A stretch of DNA of 64,000 bases, from positions 1 through 64,000 of the forward strand of contig QANZ01033114.1 in the NCBI GenBank assembly GCA_003254925.1, given 5' to 3'. This DNA is from Chamaecrista fasciculata (lineage: Eukaryota > Streptophyta > Magnoliopsida > Fabales > Fabaceae). How positions within the stretch are numbered: position 1 is the stretch's first letter; every line of letters begins with the position of its first letter. The translations under genes and the position numbers were made by a program. Below, in pieces: positions 1 through 14,700 of this stretch. The notes beneath the pieces are model-generated. The model saw nothing but the letters and a program-made list of their open reading frames with translations, was not told the DNA's origin and ran no database searches.

Positions 1-451
1 TTATATTTGCTTCCGCTGCGTTAGGCGCCTACAATTCCCAACAGGCTCATGTTCAGTTACCTAGAACTCAAATGGATAGAGACCCATGAACAGATGCCAA
101 AAGCTTGAATGAGTAGACACGTGCACATATGCCAAAAGCTCAAACCGGTAGAGGCTCGTGCTGATAACGTGTTATAAAATATAAGAAATAAGGATATTCA
201 AAATAGAGAGAAAAGTAGGAGGGGAGAGTGATTCTTTCATTCAACTGATATCATCAACTTTACATCAACACCTAAAGCCTCTATTTATAGGCTAAAGGAT
301 CTATAAGGGAGATGTACCAACTTTATGTACATAATGAAGGGATAAGGTCATATTCATGTACATAGAGAAAGTAAAGAAAAACTCAAACTTCTATACATAG
401 AGAATACCAAAAGACAAATGTGGATATTCACAAACATAATTATTTATAACA
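1..451 (-). mobile_element. Copia-type LTR end (fossil), body left of window
   Basis: Positions 170-451 form a 282-bp LTR that starts TGTT and ends AACA. On the reverse strand the LTR ends in TTATAACA and is followed by CGTTATCAGCACGAGCC, the leader and primer-binding context common in plant Copia elements. The retrotransposon body therefore runs leftwards out of the window, and only its LTR and leader (1-169) are seen here. Whether the element is whole cannot be judged. The family call rests on the leader motif alone. Confidence 0.6.
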
Positions 452-669
452 CAAACAGTTTTTTAACATTTTTGTTTTGAAAAAATTATTCTTAAAAACA
501 AGTTTAAAATTTGTTTTAAAAAGTTGTTTTTTTGAAAAGAGATTCAAACAGGTTGACTTCAAACAAAACAATAAATAAATTATTCTAGATTTTTTTAGCA
601 CAAAATTATTCTAGATTTGAACTAACGTGATATAGACAATATGTTATATAATTTTTTTGGCTAAAATTT

Positions 670-873
670 TATTTTAGTCTCTAGTGCTTATCTAAAATTT
701 TGTTTTGGTCCCTAATGTTCGGATTTGAGACAAGAGAAATATGCCTATATTCAATAGTTAATGATCAATTATAAAAATTTTAGAAAACATTAATGACCAA
801 AAGAAAAAAAAATTATTAAGGACCAATGTAAAACTTTAGATAAACATTAGGGACTAAAATAGAATTTTGGTCT
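670..873. repeat. Short inverted-repeat element, GGTCC(C/T)TAA type
   Basis: The left arm (attttagtctctagtgctt, then attttgttttggtcc) is mirrored on the right (ggaccaatgtaaaac, then gggactaaaatagaatttt). It belongs to the palindromic repeat class that recurs throughout this window. No clean target duplication was found. The neighbouring 452-669 holds AT-rich sequence with no gene. Confidence 0.5.
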
Positions 874-1029
874 TATTTTTTCTCTATATATTAAATGTAT
901 AAGTTTTGCAGCGATGCAAGTTAAAAAACATTGAAAGACAGAGGTTTCGAACCCACTCCTCCATCACTTCAATATTTTTAGAAAATTACAAATAGGTCTT
1001 TGGATACATATTATCTAGGGATTAAAATG

Positions 1030-1215
1030 AAAATTATAAAAAAAAATTGGGGGTCCAAATATAATTTTTGCAAAAGTTGTTATGGTTAAAATTATAAAAT
1101 AGCTCCCAAGGGTACCAAAGTGTTAACGGAGAATACCACAAGATACTAAAGTGAAATATGACCAAGCCACAAGGTACTAAAGTGTAATTTACCCAAAACA
1201 ATTCACCCGGTGCCA
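1030..1215. repeat. Truncated copy of the GGTACCAAAGTG element family
   Basis: This is one arm of the element that is complete at 10164-10593: it shares the ATAGCTCC(C/A)AAGGGTACCAAAGTG core, the 'gagaataccaca' segment and a terminal AAAGTGTAATTTACCC. The other arm is missing, so it is a 5'-truncated relic. Confidence 0.6.
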
Positions 1216-2322
1216 CGTGGCACCGAGTGATTGGTTCACGTGTATTGGGACACTCGAATCATGTCCGAGTGTTTCATATATCTAAATATTTTTTTTTTGA
1301 GTACAAATCTAAATACTTTTATTTTTTATATTTTTTTTAAAATATATATATATTTTATCAATTTATATATTTTTTTTATTAATTTAACTAGGTTACTTTT
1401 ATTTTATCACTAGTTACTTTTATTTTTTGAGTACAAATACAAATCATTTTTTATATATTTTTTTTGTACTAAAAATATAAAAAATATAACTGGTGATAAA
1501 AGATGAATTATATTGCCTTAAAAAATAAAAAAATAAAAAAATAATCAAGTTCATCTTTTATCAATTTTTATCAATTTTTATATTTTTTATATTTTTTATA
1601 TTTTTTATATTAATAAGTACTTTTGCAAAAATAAAAAAAATAATCAAGTTCATCTTTGTATTTGTACTTGATTATTCTATATTTTTTATATTAATAAAAA
1701 ACTGGTGATAAAAGATGAACCTGAACCTATGCAACCGCAAACAAACTACCTAGTGGGAAACTCATGCCGTTGGAGCATCATATCAGAGTGACCCGCATCA
1801 ATAGTCAACCCATCATGATTGGACGATGTAACAAAGGAAGATAACTTAAGATAATCCAATACAAAACAAACAGAAGATGATAAATTATTAAAAGCAGCTC
1901 GGTAAATCTCCCTAGTCCCAATAGTCATAATAAAACACTATATCAATACAATACTGTCTTCACAAACAAGTCTTCACTATCTGGAGAAACTACCCAACAT
2001 AATATTTTAAAGTAATTAAGCCACGAAGACATTTAGTAGCACTAAATTTTAACAAGTTAGCTATAATTTTAAATTATATATGCAGTTTGATTTGATGACT
2101 CTAAAGAGATCTAACATATTCAAAGACACACAATATTAACCTATATATAGATTTATATAATAGTAATCAAATATGGAGTTTAAGTTATATAATAATAACT
2201 TCTACAATACATCTTAATTATTTGATCCCCGTGTTTCTCTAAAACAAAGCCTTCAAACTTATTCACAAAAGGGTTTAATATTTGGATACACACACATATG
2301 TGTATATATATATATATATATG
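1216..2322. other. AT-rich intergenic DNA, no gene
   Basis: This stretch is low-complexity A/T sequence (1280-1700 is mostly T and A runs, with a repeated 'ataatcaagttcatctttt' motif) followed by unique AT-rich DNA and a TA microsatellite near 2305-2321. Short open frames here show no recognisable protein. Confidence 0.6.
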
Positions 2323-2331
2323 TTGTTTTTA

Positions 2332-2689
2332 GGGTAAAATACCAAAATGGTCCCTGTTGTAATTTGGCCTATCTACATGGTTGTACCCTGTAGTTAAAAA
2401 TTTTACAAATTAAAATCTGTGGTTTGTATCGTTAACATATTAGGCCACCCCAGCTGTTAAAAATTAATTGAAGATGATAGGTTAAAAATTCATTTTCATA
2501 CCTAATATTTGCACTATATGTTCTGTTTTAGTCCTTAATTAAGGATTGAAATGAGACTTTCACTTGTCTTCTTCAGTAAATTTTTAACAGCAGAGTTTCA
2601 ATGTTAACGGTGCAAATATTATTTTTTGAACTACAGTGTACCATCGTGTAGATAGGCCAAACCATAAAGATCATTTTTATAATTTACCC
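2332..2689. mobile_element. Mutator-like inverted-repeat element with 9-bp TSD
   Basis: The element begins GGGTAAAATACCAAAATGG and ends with the near mirror (CATTTTTATAATTTACCC). It is flanked by perfect 9-bp direct repeats TTGTTTTTA at 2323-2331 and 2690-2698. Long terminal inverted repeats with a 9-bp duplication fit the Mutator superfamily. It has no coding capacity. It lies 44 bp past the stop codon of the RFC-like gene, so it may fall in that gene's 3' UTR. Confidence 0.85.
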
Positions 2690-2732
2690 TTGTTTTTATT
2701 GATCTTTGAATACAACAAGCTAAGCTGTTGTT

Positions 2733-5700
2733 TCATGCTCCCAAATCATTCTTCGCGCCTCTTGATGATGATGCATTAATATTCTTGTACCAGCTCATGA
2801 ATTTTGCTATGAACTCTGAAAGATAATCAAGTAATTGAATTCAATTTTGCTATGATGATGAAACATCAAGTGTATGACAAAATGATAAATAACGATTCAA
2901 CCTAATTAAAGTGTCCTTATTTTCAATTCCACTTACATTTCTAAAAAACATACTTCAAAATTTTTGTATGCCATTAATTAAGCTAAATTTCCCTATAAGA
3001 AACATTTCTATTTTGTTTTCTTTTTACAGAAAACATTTCTAATTATTTATAGATGTAAGAATATCAAAATGGATTAGCACAACCCTACCCTAAATTTTAA
3101 TTAGAACCGAGTTGAAAAAGCTCATTTTTAAAATAGTTTAAGATATTCTAATCCACCCCGACTTATTTTTATTACTCTATTAGGATTTAAGGCTTGTCTT
3201 ATGAGCTTCAACTTTTTTTTAATATAAATATAATCAAAAGTTAAATTATATGAAATTTTTTGTGATGTGAATAAAAAACACTAAAAAACTTATAAGATAA
3301 AGTCTCAAGTTATAACATGAATAATTATATAATATTTTTAAAATTACATAATAGGCCAAAACCCTATTTTGGTCCCTAATGTTTACCCTAAAATCTAATT
3401 TGGTTCCTAAGGTTTTTTTGTTCCGTTTTTATCCTTAATGTTTTTCAATAGTTTTGTTTTTTGATCCTTAGTAAGTTTCATAATTGGTCCCTAACTATTG
3501 AATTGATCATATCTCTCTCGTTTCAAACTCGAATACAATGAAATTAGAGCAACAAGTATAATTTGATGAGTTCTTTCTTTGTCCTATTGGGGTCATTGGA
3601 AAATAAGGTCAAATTGTGCTTGAAAATGAGTCACTTATTTTATGAATTTGATCATATTTCATGCCCAATTTAATCTCATTTACTCAAATGGATAAAGAAA
3701 GAACTTCTCAAATCTATATGTAGCTTTGATTTCATAGCATTCAGACTTGAAACGGGAGAGATATAATCATATTCAATAGTGAAGGACCCAAATAAAACTT
3801 CTAGGAAACATTAAGGACCAAAATGGAACAAAAAAATATTAAAGACTGAAATGTAATTTAGGGTAAACAATAGGGACCAAAATGGAGTTTTGGCCTTACA
3901 TAATAATAATTAATATGAGAATAAAAAAAGAGTTAGATTACTCAATTTTCTTTATCCTCTAATCATTAATCAGCATATTTATTTTATCATCTTTTATTGA
4001 TAAATTATTTTTCAATCAAAAGTAATCTTTATTTACAATTAAAAATTATATAAAATATTAACAGAATTTGAATTACTATAATTAAAAAGGGATTTAAAAA
4101 AAAATAAAATTAAGAAGTATGGACTCTGGTCCTTATAAAGTCCAACCCAATTCTGTTTGATCATAGCTTAACTAGTGTCAACGTAAAAAAAATACACTCT
4201 TGTTTAAAAATTAACTGATTCTTTAGGCCTAACTAATTTATTTTCCGACCAAAAAAAAATAAACTCCAAATTATTTAATAGAAGCCACAGGTCAACTCAT
4301 AGGACCTGGAAGATTTTGACAATTGTAATAGATATTCATATATACATAGGAACAATTCATTAATTAATATTCAATATTTATAGATGCATGCAACAAAACC
4401 CAATCACGTATGTACCTTCAATTTTTAAGTAACTATGAGCATTCTTCTTTGGAAGTTCGTTGTTCTTCTCATCAGATTCTCCTTCTTTATTTTGAGCATG
4501 ACCACTTTGCTTCACATTCTTCAGCTTTATTTCATAAACATTCTGAATTTGAAGAAAAGAGAACCATTTAACTAATATCTTTATTTAATTATCGGCGAAA
4601 GTATTAATTTCGTCCAAAAACTTTACACCAACGATCAATTTCGTTCTCAATTTTTTTTTTGTCAATTTCGTTCCCAATGTTTTATATTTTGGTCAATTTT
4701 ATTCTTTGACTAGTTTCTTTCAATAAATTAACAATAGACTCATTATGTTTTTCAATCTAAGTTAGAATTTGAGTTTCTTTTCTATCAATTATACATTACA
4801 TATCATTAGCCACGTAAAAATTGTCGTTAATATCTGGCTAAAGTAAGAGTAACGGATAAAACCGACAAAAATATGGAACAATGAGGACGAAATTGACCGC
4901 AAAAAAAGGTTGAGAAAGAGACTGATAGGTAATGTAAAATTTGTGGATAAAATTAGTACTTTCGCCTTTAATTATCTATCCGGCTAAATTCATCAAAATA
5001 ACGCAAAAAAAGAAAAAAAAGAAGTGAAGATTGAGTTTTTACATTATTGTACTCCTTGTCGAGTTTTGCAACCTCCGGCCTTAGTGAATCATCGACTAGA
5101 GAATTTAACTCTGATACCAAATACTGTATCAACAAATCAAGATGATATCTTTAGTGAATAAATATGATCAAGTTTTTTTTAAATTGTTATAACTAGATAT
5201 ATAAAAATAATGGATTTATTCTTACCTTGTAAACAAAGTAGGGAGAAACGTTGTGGATCATAAGACTTTGGAGTCTTAAATGAATGATGTATAACCTATT
5301 GAAATGAAATAGTTAAAGTTATCGAGTAATTATAAAGTTGATAAAATGTCAATAATTAACACTTAATTTACTAGGTCTCTCAGCTATTTCATACTATGAA
5401 CTCTTGAAATTTGTCTTTTTTATAGGCAAGTACTTTTGGTATCTTCAAACTTCAAAGTGCGGTCATTTTTAGTTGTACTCCCTAAATATGGAGTCAGTTT
5501 TAGTTATACCTCCAAAGTTTTTTTTTAAGTCAATTATACCCCTAATCTTTTCTTTTTTGTATCATTGTACCCTTAATTTTTTTTTTCGTGTCAATTGTAC
5601 CCCAAATTGGAGAGTATTTGAGGGTACAGTTGACTCAAATATGAAACATTGAGGGCATAATTGACTTAAAAAAACTTTGGGGATATAACTGAAACTGACT

Positions 5701-8700
5701 CTATACTTTGGAGGTACAATTGACCTTAAAAGAACTGACCCAATAGTATTTTTGCTTTTTTTTTTTTTTCACTTTCTTGTTGAGGTTCAAGCCCAATGAA
5801 AAACAAAACAAGGAACTAAAAGCTACATTTTTTTTTTTACATAATGCATATTTTGAAAGGCAGTCTTTTTCACTTATGAACTTTATCTTATAACATTACT
5901 TACTGTTTTGGACTTTGCTGTTTAATTATTTTCTTTGCAATATTTGAAATGTCATCCTCCCATCCAGTTAGAATCAACTCGTCTTCTTTGATGGAGTCCC
6001 TGCAAAATAAATTACTATTTGAGTAAAAAGTAAATATGAAAGTTAAAACATCCCACTTGATTCTTGATAGTTGTAATCTGCACTTATAGCAGCAATCAGT
6101 TTGAGTCAATAGCGGCAGTTTTTTTTTTTTATTATTTTGCTCCCATAAAATTGTTTGTACTAAGTTATTTTAACTCTAAAGCAGAAATTTTCATGTTTGT
6201 TATTATAAAATAAAGGTTAAAGTTTAAATTTGGTTTCATATGTTTTGTTTAGTTTCTAATTCGGTCCTATATCTTTTTTTTTGTTGCACTTTTGATCTCA
6301 TATCTTTGTAAAAGATCCCAATTTAGTCACATATCACATGTCTTTCGGTCAGATTGGAAAGTTAGTCTCATATCTTTACAACAAGTTTTACCATTAGATC
6401 TACTTGACCCAAAGATATGAAATCAAATATGTGACAAAAATATATGGGACTAAATTAGGACTTGACCCAAAGATATGAGATAAAAAAATGCAACAGAAAA
6501 GGATAATGGAGACCAAATTAAGAACTGAGCAAAAGATATAATACCAAATTTATACTTTAACCTAAAATAAATTTATATCAACAATTAATACTAGGCAAAA
6601 AAAAGTATATCAACAGCTGATACATCCAGTAGTATAACTTAAATGACAGCCTGTCAGGGGTTATAATAGTAATTTGATATTTAATAGTGGCAGCAGCAAG
6701 TGTAGATATTGCTTTAGTAACAGTCATTATGATTTTTAGCTGCAGTTTTGACTGCTGTTACATTATTGTATCTTTTTTTTAGTGTGTCATTGCATAGTGC
6801 TTGTATAATAATATAATTAATTGCCAAATATTAAGAAGTTAACTAATACATATAAAATAAATTTTTAAAATTTTTAAAATAATAATCATGTGGGAATAAC
6901 ATAATAAATAATTATTAAAAACAAAAAATAGACAAAAATGTTTAAAAAATTAATTAAAATAATCGATAATATTTTTATTTGAACTATATATATTATATTG
7001 TAATAGTCTATGAAGTATGGACACTTCTTTTTGACAGCGTCTTGCCGTGTCCGACACTTGTACGACAGATATTCATAAGTTTCAGAATATAAATTCAATT
7101 TTTTGTGACTTTATCATGACAACAATAGAAAATAATATCACATATGAAATATATTATGAATATATATTGTAATTTTTAAAATTTCTATCAAAACTTATGA
7201 ATTTTTAATTATTTATATATATAGATATATGCCGTGTCGTATCATATAATTTTAAGAATCTGACGTGTCAGTATGTCCATATTCGTATAACCAGTGCAAT
7301 CTCGTGGTCACAAATTTTCTGACGGAATTTTTTTCTGACGGAAGAGTTCCCTCAATAAATTCCGTCACAGACAATATAACCAGTGCAATCTCGTGGTCAC
7401 AAATTTTCTGACGGAATTTTTGACGAAATTTTGATGGATCAGTGACGGAAAATATTCCGTCAGAAAATTAATGTTTTCTTGCGATATATCGTGTCCGTGT
7501 CTGTTTCAGTATCCTTACATAATAGACTAATAGTATATATGCACGTCAAATATAATCTAATATGAAGCGTGTGAACATGATTTTGCAATGGACAATTGTA
7601 GGAAACTAAAATGAAATTGATTAATTAATTAATTAATTAATTAATTGATCTTACTTGTTGTGGCAAGTGGCCTCTAATGAACGAATGGCTTGACGGAGAT
7701 TATTTTTGGACTTTTCAACAACTTTTGTAAGGAATCCCGTCGTCACTTCTTTTCCTTCTTCTTTCCCTATGTATTCTAAAACCTCAACGATCTGTTTACT
7801 TCAAAGCACACAACATATATATATNGAACAAAAGATATGAGATAAAAAAATGCACTATCACCATTTTCTATTATTATTGCGGACACTGAAATTTGAATGA
7901 ATGTAAAATGAAAAGGAAGTGTATATAACTATATATAGAGAGAGAGATCTATTCCCAAAAAACAGTTTATGTATTTTAAAAATAAAAAAAAAAAAAGTAA
8001 CTGTGTTTTAGTAAATATGTAATAAAATGAATTTTGAAAAATTGAAACTTAAACAGGATTTTTATTTTTTTTTTAATTTTCAAAACTATTTTTTAAAACA
8101 AAGTTTTCAAATGATTTTATTTTATTTTTAAAATTAATTTATCAAAAAAATTTTACTTTGTTTTTGAAAATATGATCTTAAAAAATAGGTTTACCAACAT
8201 TTTTTAAAATTATCTTTAAAGATGAAAATGAAACTGGTCCCAAATTTCACCTCTTGGCTTGAAGGAGAAGAAAGACGAAGAGTGCTGCAAAGTGGTTTAA
8301 CAATTTGGAGCTTAGATTCATCAGAACAGCAAAAGAAGACTTTATTGCAGCCTTTGTGCCTTTCCAGCATCCACTTAATATACAATAACGATTCTGTTGA
8401 CAGCTTCTCAGCCTCATATATAACGATTGCTTCAACAACCACGTACATAATTAGACTATGTTAATAATGCTCATCAAAGTTTGGTATTTATTAGGTAATA
8501 TTAATATATAAATAAATATACATACATATATAAATATATATATATTGTTTGTCCAGTGTGTGTGTTTTTTTTTTCATAACCATGAATTTCTTCCACCTAT
8601 CCACATAATGATTTAGGTAAAGATTAATTTTATTCGGGTAAAAAACCAACAGTTAGAGTCCTTACAACAATATCGAATCTAAGTCTCTCAATCAGAAATG

Positions 8701-11700
8701 CAACTCACTTACCAGTTACCACTATACCAAACCTATACCAAACACTTGTCGATGTGTGTATGTGTTTTACATGTCTTATTAACGGACAAATAAATATTAT
8801 TTTAAATCTTAAAAATATTTTTTGAAGATAGTTAAACAAGAGAAGTGAGCAATTTTTCTTATTAATATTAATGGGTAAATTACTCATAAGATCCCTATGA
8901 TTTGGAGTATTTCGAAACCGGGTTCTATGGTTTGAAAATTTTGCGATTTATGGACTAAGGATTGTTTTGTTAGCATAAAATGGTTCTCTGTCCAAAATTT
9001 AACAGAAATTTCAGCTAAAATATCATTTTAAGACCTTAATTATTAATTTTCTATGCATTTGACTTCTTCTTTCTATGAGGTAGGGACCGTGGTGCAAAAA
9101 TAGAAAATTTTCAAGGACTTTGACTCTGACTATTGAAAAGTTTTCTGATTTAACAGAATTGGAGGGATCCTTTTGCAATTATATTCAACTATTTTTTCAA
9201 TAATCAAAGTCAAAGTCCTCTAAATTTTTTTTTTTGTATCAAAATCTCTCCCTCACAGAAACAAGGAGTCAAATGTATAGAAAATTAACAGTTAGGGTCT
9301 TAAAATAGTATTTTAGCCCTGTTAAATTTTTGGACAGAGAACCATTTTCTGATAACGGAGCAAACCTCAATTCTTAAATTACAACTTTTCAAATCACAAG
9401 GATTCGATCTCAACATACCTTAAACCACACTAGCACAGGACCTTCTGTTAATATACCCATATTTTATTAAATGAATAAAGATTGTGATGATTTTATAACA
9501 GAAAAGTTGACAATTTTTGTGACAAAAAATAACTGATTTGGTGATGCAGAAGTCATTATTCAATCACAAAAATATAAAATTTGCTAACTGATGATGTGGT
9601 TGTTAAATACACATGTGTCACCACTAATATAAATACCACATATTAATGTCAGATATGCAAAAAGTGGGAAGAATGATCATATTGATTCTCAGTCTTAGTC
9701 TCGATCACTTCTCCTATTTTTTGCGGTCACAACAGTTAGGGTTTAAGAACATTGTCACAACTAATTAATGTTCATATTTTACATTCTCTTCTTCTTCCAA
9801 ATATGAAGTGCAAATGTGAGAAGAATTGCCACAATGAGTCTCAATCTTAGTCTCATAATTTCTATCAATCTAAAGCTATACTTCAATTTAGGTTTATGTT
9901 TGATTTTTCAACTAATTATGATGTTACAATGACATTTAAATAATGGGATCACTTCAGTAATTAATATTCATTTCATCATGTTAGTTAACGGATAATGTCT
10001 GAGGGACTAAATAGTTAACAATTATGAAAAACCAATGGTTGAGTCATCTATGCTCATCTTTTAAGGACTAAATCGTTGACTTAGTAAAAATTAAGAGATA
10101 AAAAATAACACGTTGCCTCTAATTTTTTAAAAATAGTATGAAATAGTTTTATTATATTTTAAAGGGTAAATTACACTTTGGTACCTTGTGGTTTGACCCT
10201 ATTTCACTTTGGTACCCTGTGGTTTGAAACTTGACACTTTGGTACCCTGTGGTATTCTCCATTAACACTTTGGTACCCTTTGGAGCTATTTTGTAATTTT
10301 AACCATAACAAATTTTGCAAAAATTACATATTGACCCCAAAAAATTTTCAAAAAATTACAAATAGGTCCCTGGATACATATTATATAGGGACTAAAATGA
10401 AAAATTTAAAATTTTTTTGGGGTCAATATGTAATTTTTGTAAAATTTATTATGGTTAAAATTACAAAATAGCTCCAAAGGGTACCAAAGTGTTAATGGAG
10501 AATACCACAGGGTACCAAAGTGTCAAGTTTCAAACCACAGGGTACCAAAGTGAAATAGGGTCAAACCACAGGGTACCAAAGTGTAATTCACCCTATTTTA
10601 AATTAAAATTAAAAAAAAAAAAAAAGAAGAGGAAAGATAAATAGTATGGCATATACCTTGGCAGTTATCTGGGACACAAGGGAAGGAATTAGGAGTGACC
10701 TTTTCGTAAGTTTCTCTAAACAAATCAACAATGACATGTTGCTCATATCCTTTTGTTTCCGACAGATTCACTTCAACATGATGATCTGATTTCTTTATGC
10801 GCACTTGGATGCTTCCAACCATTTCTCCCTGCATGCATATATACATTATGCTATAAGCCTAACTAAGGACTAAATTTATATAGGTCAAAGCATCATTTTA
10901 GTCCTAAACAATATGTCTTTATGTTCATTTTGGTCCTTCATGTTTCAAAAGTTCAAATTGCTCATAAATATTGGCAAAATATTTCATTTTGATCTAAAAC
11001 TATTAAATTTGATCATATTTCTCTCGTTTATTATTTTATCCATCGGTTGAACCTGACTCAAACAATTCTTTTCAGTTTTATTTTGTCCAAAACAGTTCAG
11101 CCATCAAAATAGCTTTTCCCTACTCTTCACATTTAGTAGTAATTAAGCCAGTTCGACTGTGTATGTGATCCTGTTTGATGCTGAGAACATTGTATACAAT
11201 TAATTAACTCTTACTTAACAAGTAGTTTTAGGATATTAGTTCGATAAACCCATAAATAATTAAATAAGATTGTTTTTTTTGGACGTATAAATAAGGATTA
11301 CCTTCAAGTTGAATGTTTTATATTCTTCAGTCACCTGTCAAACAGAAGCAAATATAAATTAACTGTAAACAACACAAAGTTATCATAACCAAAAAAACAA
11401 ACACACAGACACACATATATGTTTCTTCTGTTGAGGTAAGTTAGTAATATACAATATATAATTGCAATATATGTATATGTAAAAGGATAAACTTATTATA
11501 ATTAAATTGATCTCTAAATAATAAATGAGTGGATAGCTCAATCTTTAAAAGTCCAGTTTTACTCTGTAATTAATTTATGAAGGTTATGGAATCAATATAT
11601 TTTAATCTTTTTTTTCTTGATATCTATATGTTTGGCTGGGCACACACACCCAGTAACCCCCCAACATCCCTGGCACTTAGAGTTTGTTTGATATCTATAT

Positions 11701-14700
11701 GAGGGATTAGCTATTAATCCCATTTCCTTCTCCTTCCTTCACAAATTATAAATAATTCAAATTGGGGTATTTTGGAGGAGGAGCTACTTCCTCAAACAAG
11801 GGGAAGAGCTTCCCTTGTTTTGAGATCCTAAGGTCGCAATCCCTAGAATCTCGGAAGTCCGACATGCTAATAGGAATCTCTTCACTCATTTAGCAGTTCT
11901 AGGATTCTAAGGATCGTGATCACTAGAATCTCGAGCGACTGTTACCTCGATGGTAGCGGATCTGCTTATAAATACGACCTCATCAATCCTAATCCAAGTT
12001 AGGTACTCTTTTCTCTTTCAAACTCTCTATTTTCTTCTTTTTAACTTGAACGTTGGAGTGTTCTTTGCAGGGTAACCTTTGTAATTTTCTACCGGTGCTC
12101 ACCCATCATCTTGCTCTAGCAGCCTACCTAGAAACTAATGTAAGGGCCTTGTTCGAATCTAGTTTATTAGTTCTTAAAAATAAGATTAATGAACTAAAGT
12201 GTATTTCTTCTGTGACTTTTAAAAGCAAAAAGTGTGTAAGCTTTTAAAGATTAAATTCTCAACATGAAATTATATGTCTATACTATTGAAAATTATACCT
12301 CGACTCCTTCTTGGCCAAAAACCTCTCTAAGCAAAGCTCGTATCATGGATCTCTTTCCAACACCAGGTGGTCCTTCAAATATAAAATGATTGCATGCACA
12401 CCCTTCCTTTATCTGCATGTTTAGAAAAAAACCAATTTCTTAGATCTCAAGATCTAATAATGAAATTTTGATATCTTGAAACATATATAAAAATAAAATA
12501 CTTCTATATTCTGATCAAGTCTCTGCACTAATCATAAAAAAAGGTAATCAAATAACTTTCATTGTTATGTACTATAATAATGATAATGATGAACTAATGA
12601 AAAAAATAAGAGCCTGCATATGTATTTTAAGAATGAATATAGGAAATAAGGAGGAAAATAAGTTATGCATTTTTTTTAGAAGAAATACTTTATATTAAGA
12701 AAGATCAGAAAGCATTTACATCAATCAAACAGGTAGGAGGAATTCAAAACCAAGATTCAGTAAAGTTTAAACTCCTACCAAAATTATAAAGCTAGATTTT
12801 TTTTTTTTTATGAAAAACTGAAAAAATAGGCTTTTTTTACAAAAAAATTAAAAGTTTAGGAGGCAATTTGTTACTTTTCCAAGCTTAAATGAATTGTGCA
12901 TTTTAATTACCTCAAAATAATTATTGTTTAAATATAGCTTGGCATATCAACTCTTCAGTCTTCCCTTTTTATTTTATTTGAAAAAATATTTTAATTATAT
13001 AATTCTCCAAAGCATGCATATACTTATAATCAAAATAGTATACTATTTCAATCTTTTAGGAACTAAAAAGTATATCGTTTTAATCTATGTGTATTTTAAT
13101 TTTTCAAACACCAAGTTATCAGCTCAGTGATATTTCAACGACCAAATTGTTAGATTACTCTATAGTGTATATAAAGGAATGTATATCATTGTAATAGCAC
13201 CTTTTAAATCTTTGTGTATTTCAATTTTTCATGGATTGACTTGTCGACTTGATAATCTTTCAAAGACCAAATTGTTAGTTTACCCTACATAGACATAGTG
13301 TATATATAGGTATGGATGTCATTGTAGTAGCAGAGGTGGTAGAAATTAATGAGAAAGATTTGAAGAGTGTTTCACCATTTCTTGAAGCTGAGCTACTATG
13401 TTTTTGTGGCAGATGAAGTGTGCTAAAGCCTTGGGTTGGTACTTATTAGCCCACTCGTATTCTTTCACACTTTCTTCTTCTTCTTCTTCCTCAGCTATCA
13501 CCTTCATCTTCTCTGTAATAACATCTATATCTGCAACATCAACATCTTTGCCTGAACACTGATCATGATGGTCTGATGATTCTGATATTGCAAACACCGT
13601 TTGTTTATGATCAGTATTGGTATTAGTAACACTCTCTCTCAAGGGCTTCATCATCATCTTCTCCTTTTCATTCTCATTATTATTATTATTCTCTTTCTCT
13701 CTTTTGTTTTCTAATTCTGACAATATTACTGTCTCCCCCAATCGCTTCTCTTCAACTTCCATCTCCACATTATTCAATTCAGTCTTATTGCCTGTAAAAT
13801 CGTTTGTAATATTGTAAAAAGACAGAAAAGTTGGACTTGCATATCTCAAAAAAATTAAAAATAGGTCAAAGGATCATTTTGATGCTAAATGTATGCTCTA
13901 ATGTTCATTTTGGTCCTATATATTTCAAAATGTTCAAATTGGTCCTAAATAATGGCAAAAAATATTTCATTTCGGTCCCAAACTATTGAATTTGATCACA
14001 TTTCTCTCGCATTCTGAGAAGAAGGAGGGCGAGGGCGAAGAGAAGAAGAAAAATTTTGCTCTATTCCTTGTTTTGTTTTGGATGAAATCAATTAAAATTT
14101 CAATTTGTTACTTTTTTCTTACGTTTTAATCCTATTATAAAAGGAAGAAAAGAATCTTAATGAAATAAAATAAAATTTTGGGAAGATTAAAATTAGTTTT
14201 TTTAATAGAAAGAGTGGATAAAAACGGTCGGGACTAATGGTGAAAGTTTTTAAAAACTTGAGAGACCAAAATAGAACTTTAAGAAAACTTGAGGGAGCAA
14301 ATTAAGACTTTGGCCTGTTCAAAAATAATGTTGGCCAAAGGGTCATTTTGGTCCTAAATGCCCTAATGTTCATTTTGGTCTATTATGTTTCAAAATGTTC
14401 AAATTGGTCCTAAATATTTGCAAAATGATTCATTTTGGTCTTATTTTTCTCGTCTCTCATTTCATATTTTCCAAAATTGGTCCTAAATGTTCAAAATGTT
14501 TGCAAAACGTTTCATTTTGGTCCCAAATTATTGAATTTGGTCATATTTTTCTCGTCTCTCATTTCAAGTTCAAAGGACTTGTTAAGAAGAATTCATAGTT
14601 CTAAATTCGTCACATTTGAATTTGAAACGAGAGAGATATGATCAACTTTGTTTGTTTGACTATGAAACGAGCGATCTACTTTTATTACCGATTTGACCTC

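Noticed and set aside
14395-14641. Two overlapping forward open frames
   Set aside because: They translate the inverted-repeat element at 14333-14905; similar frames appear wherever that family occurs (for example 24235).
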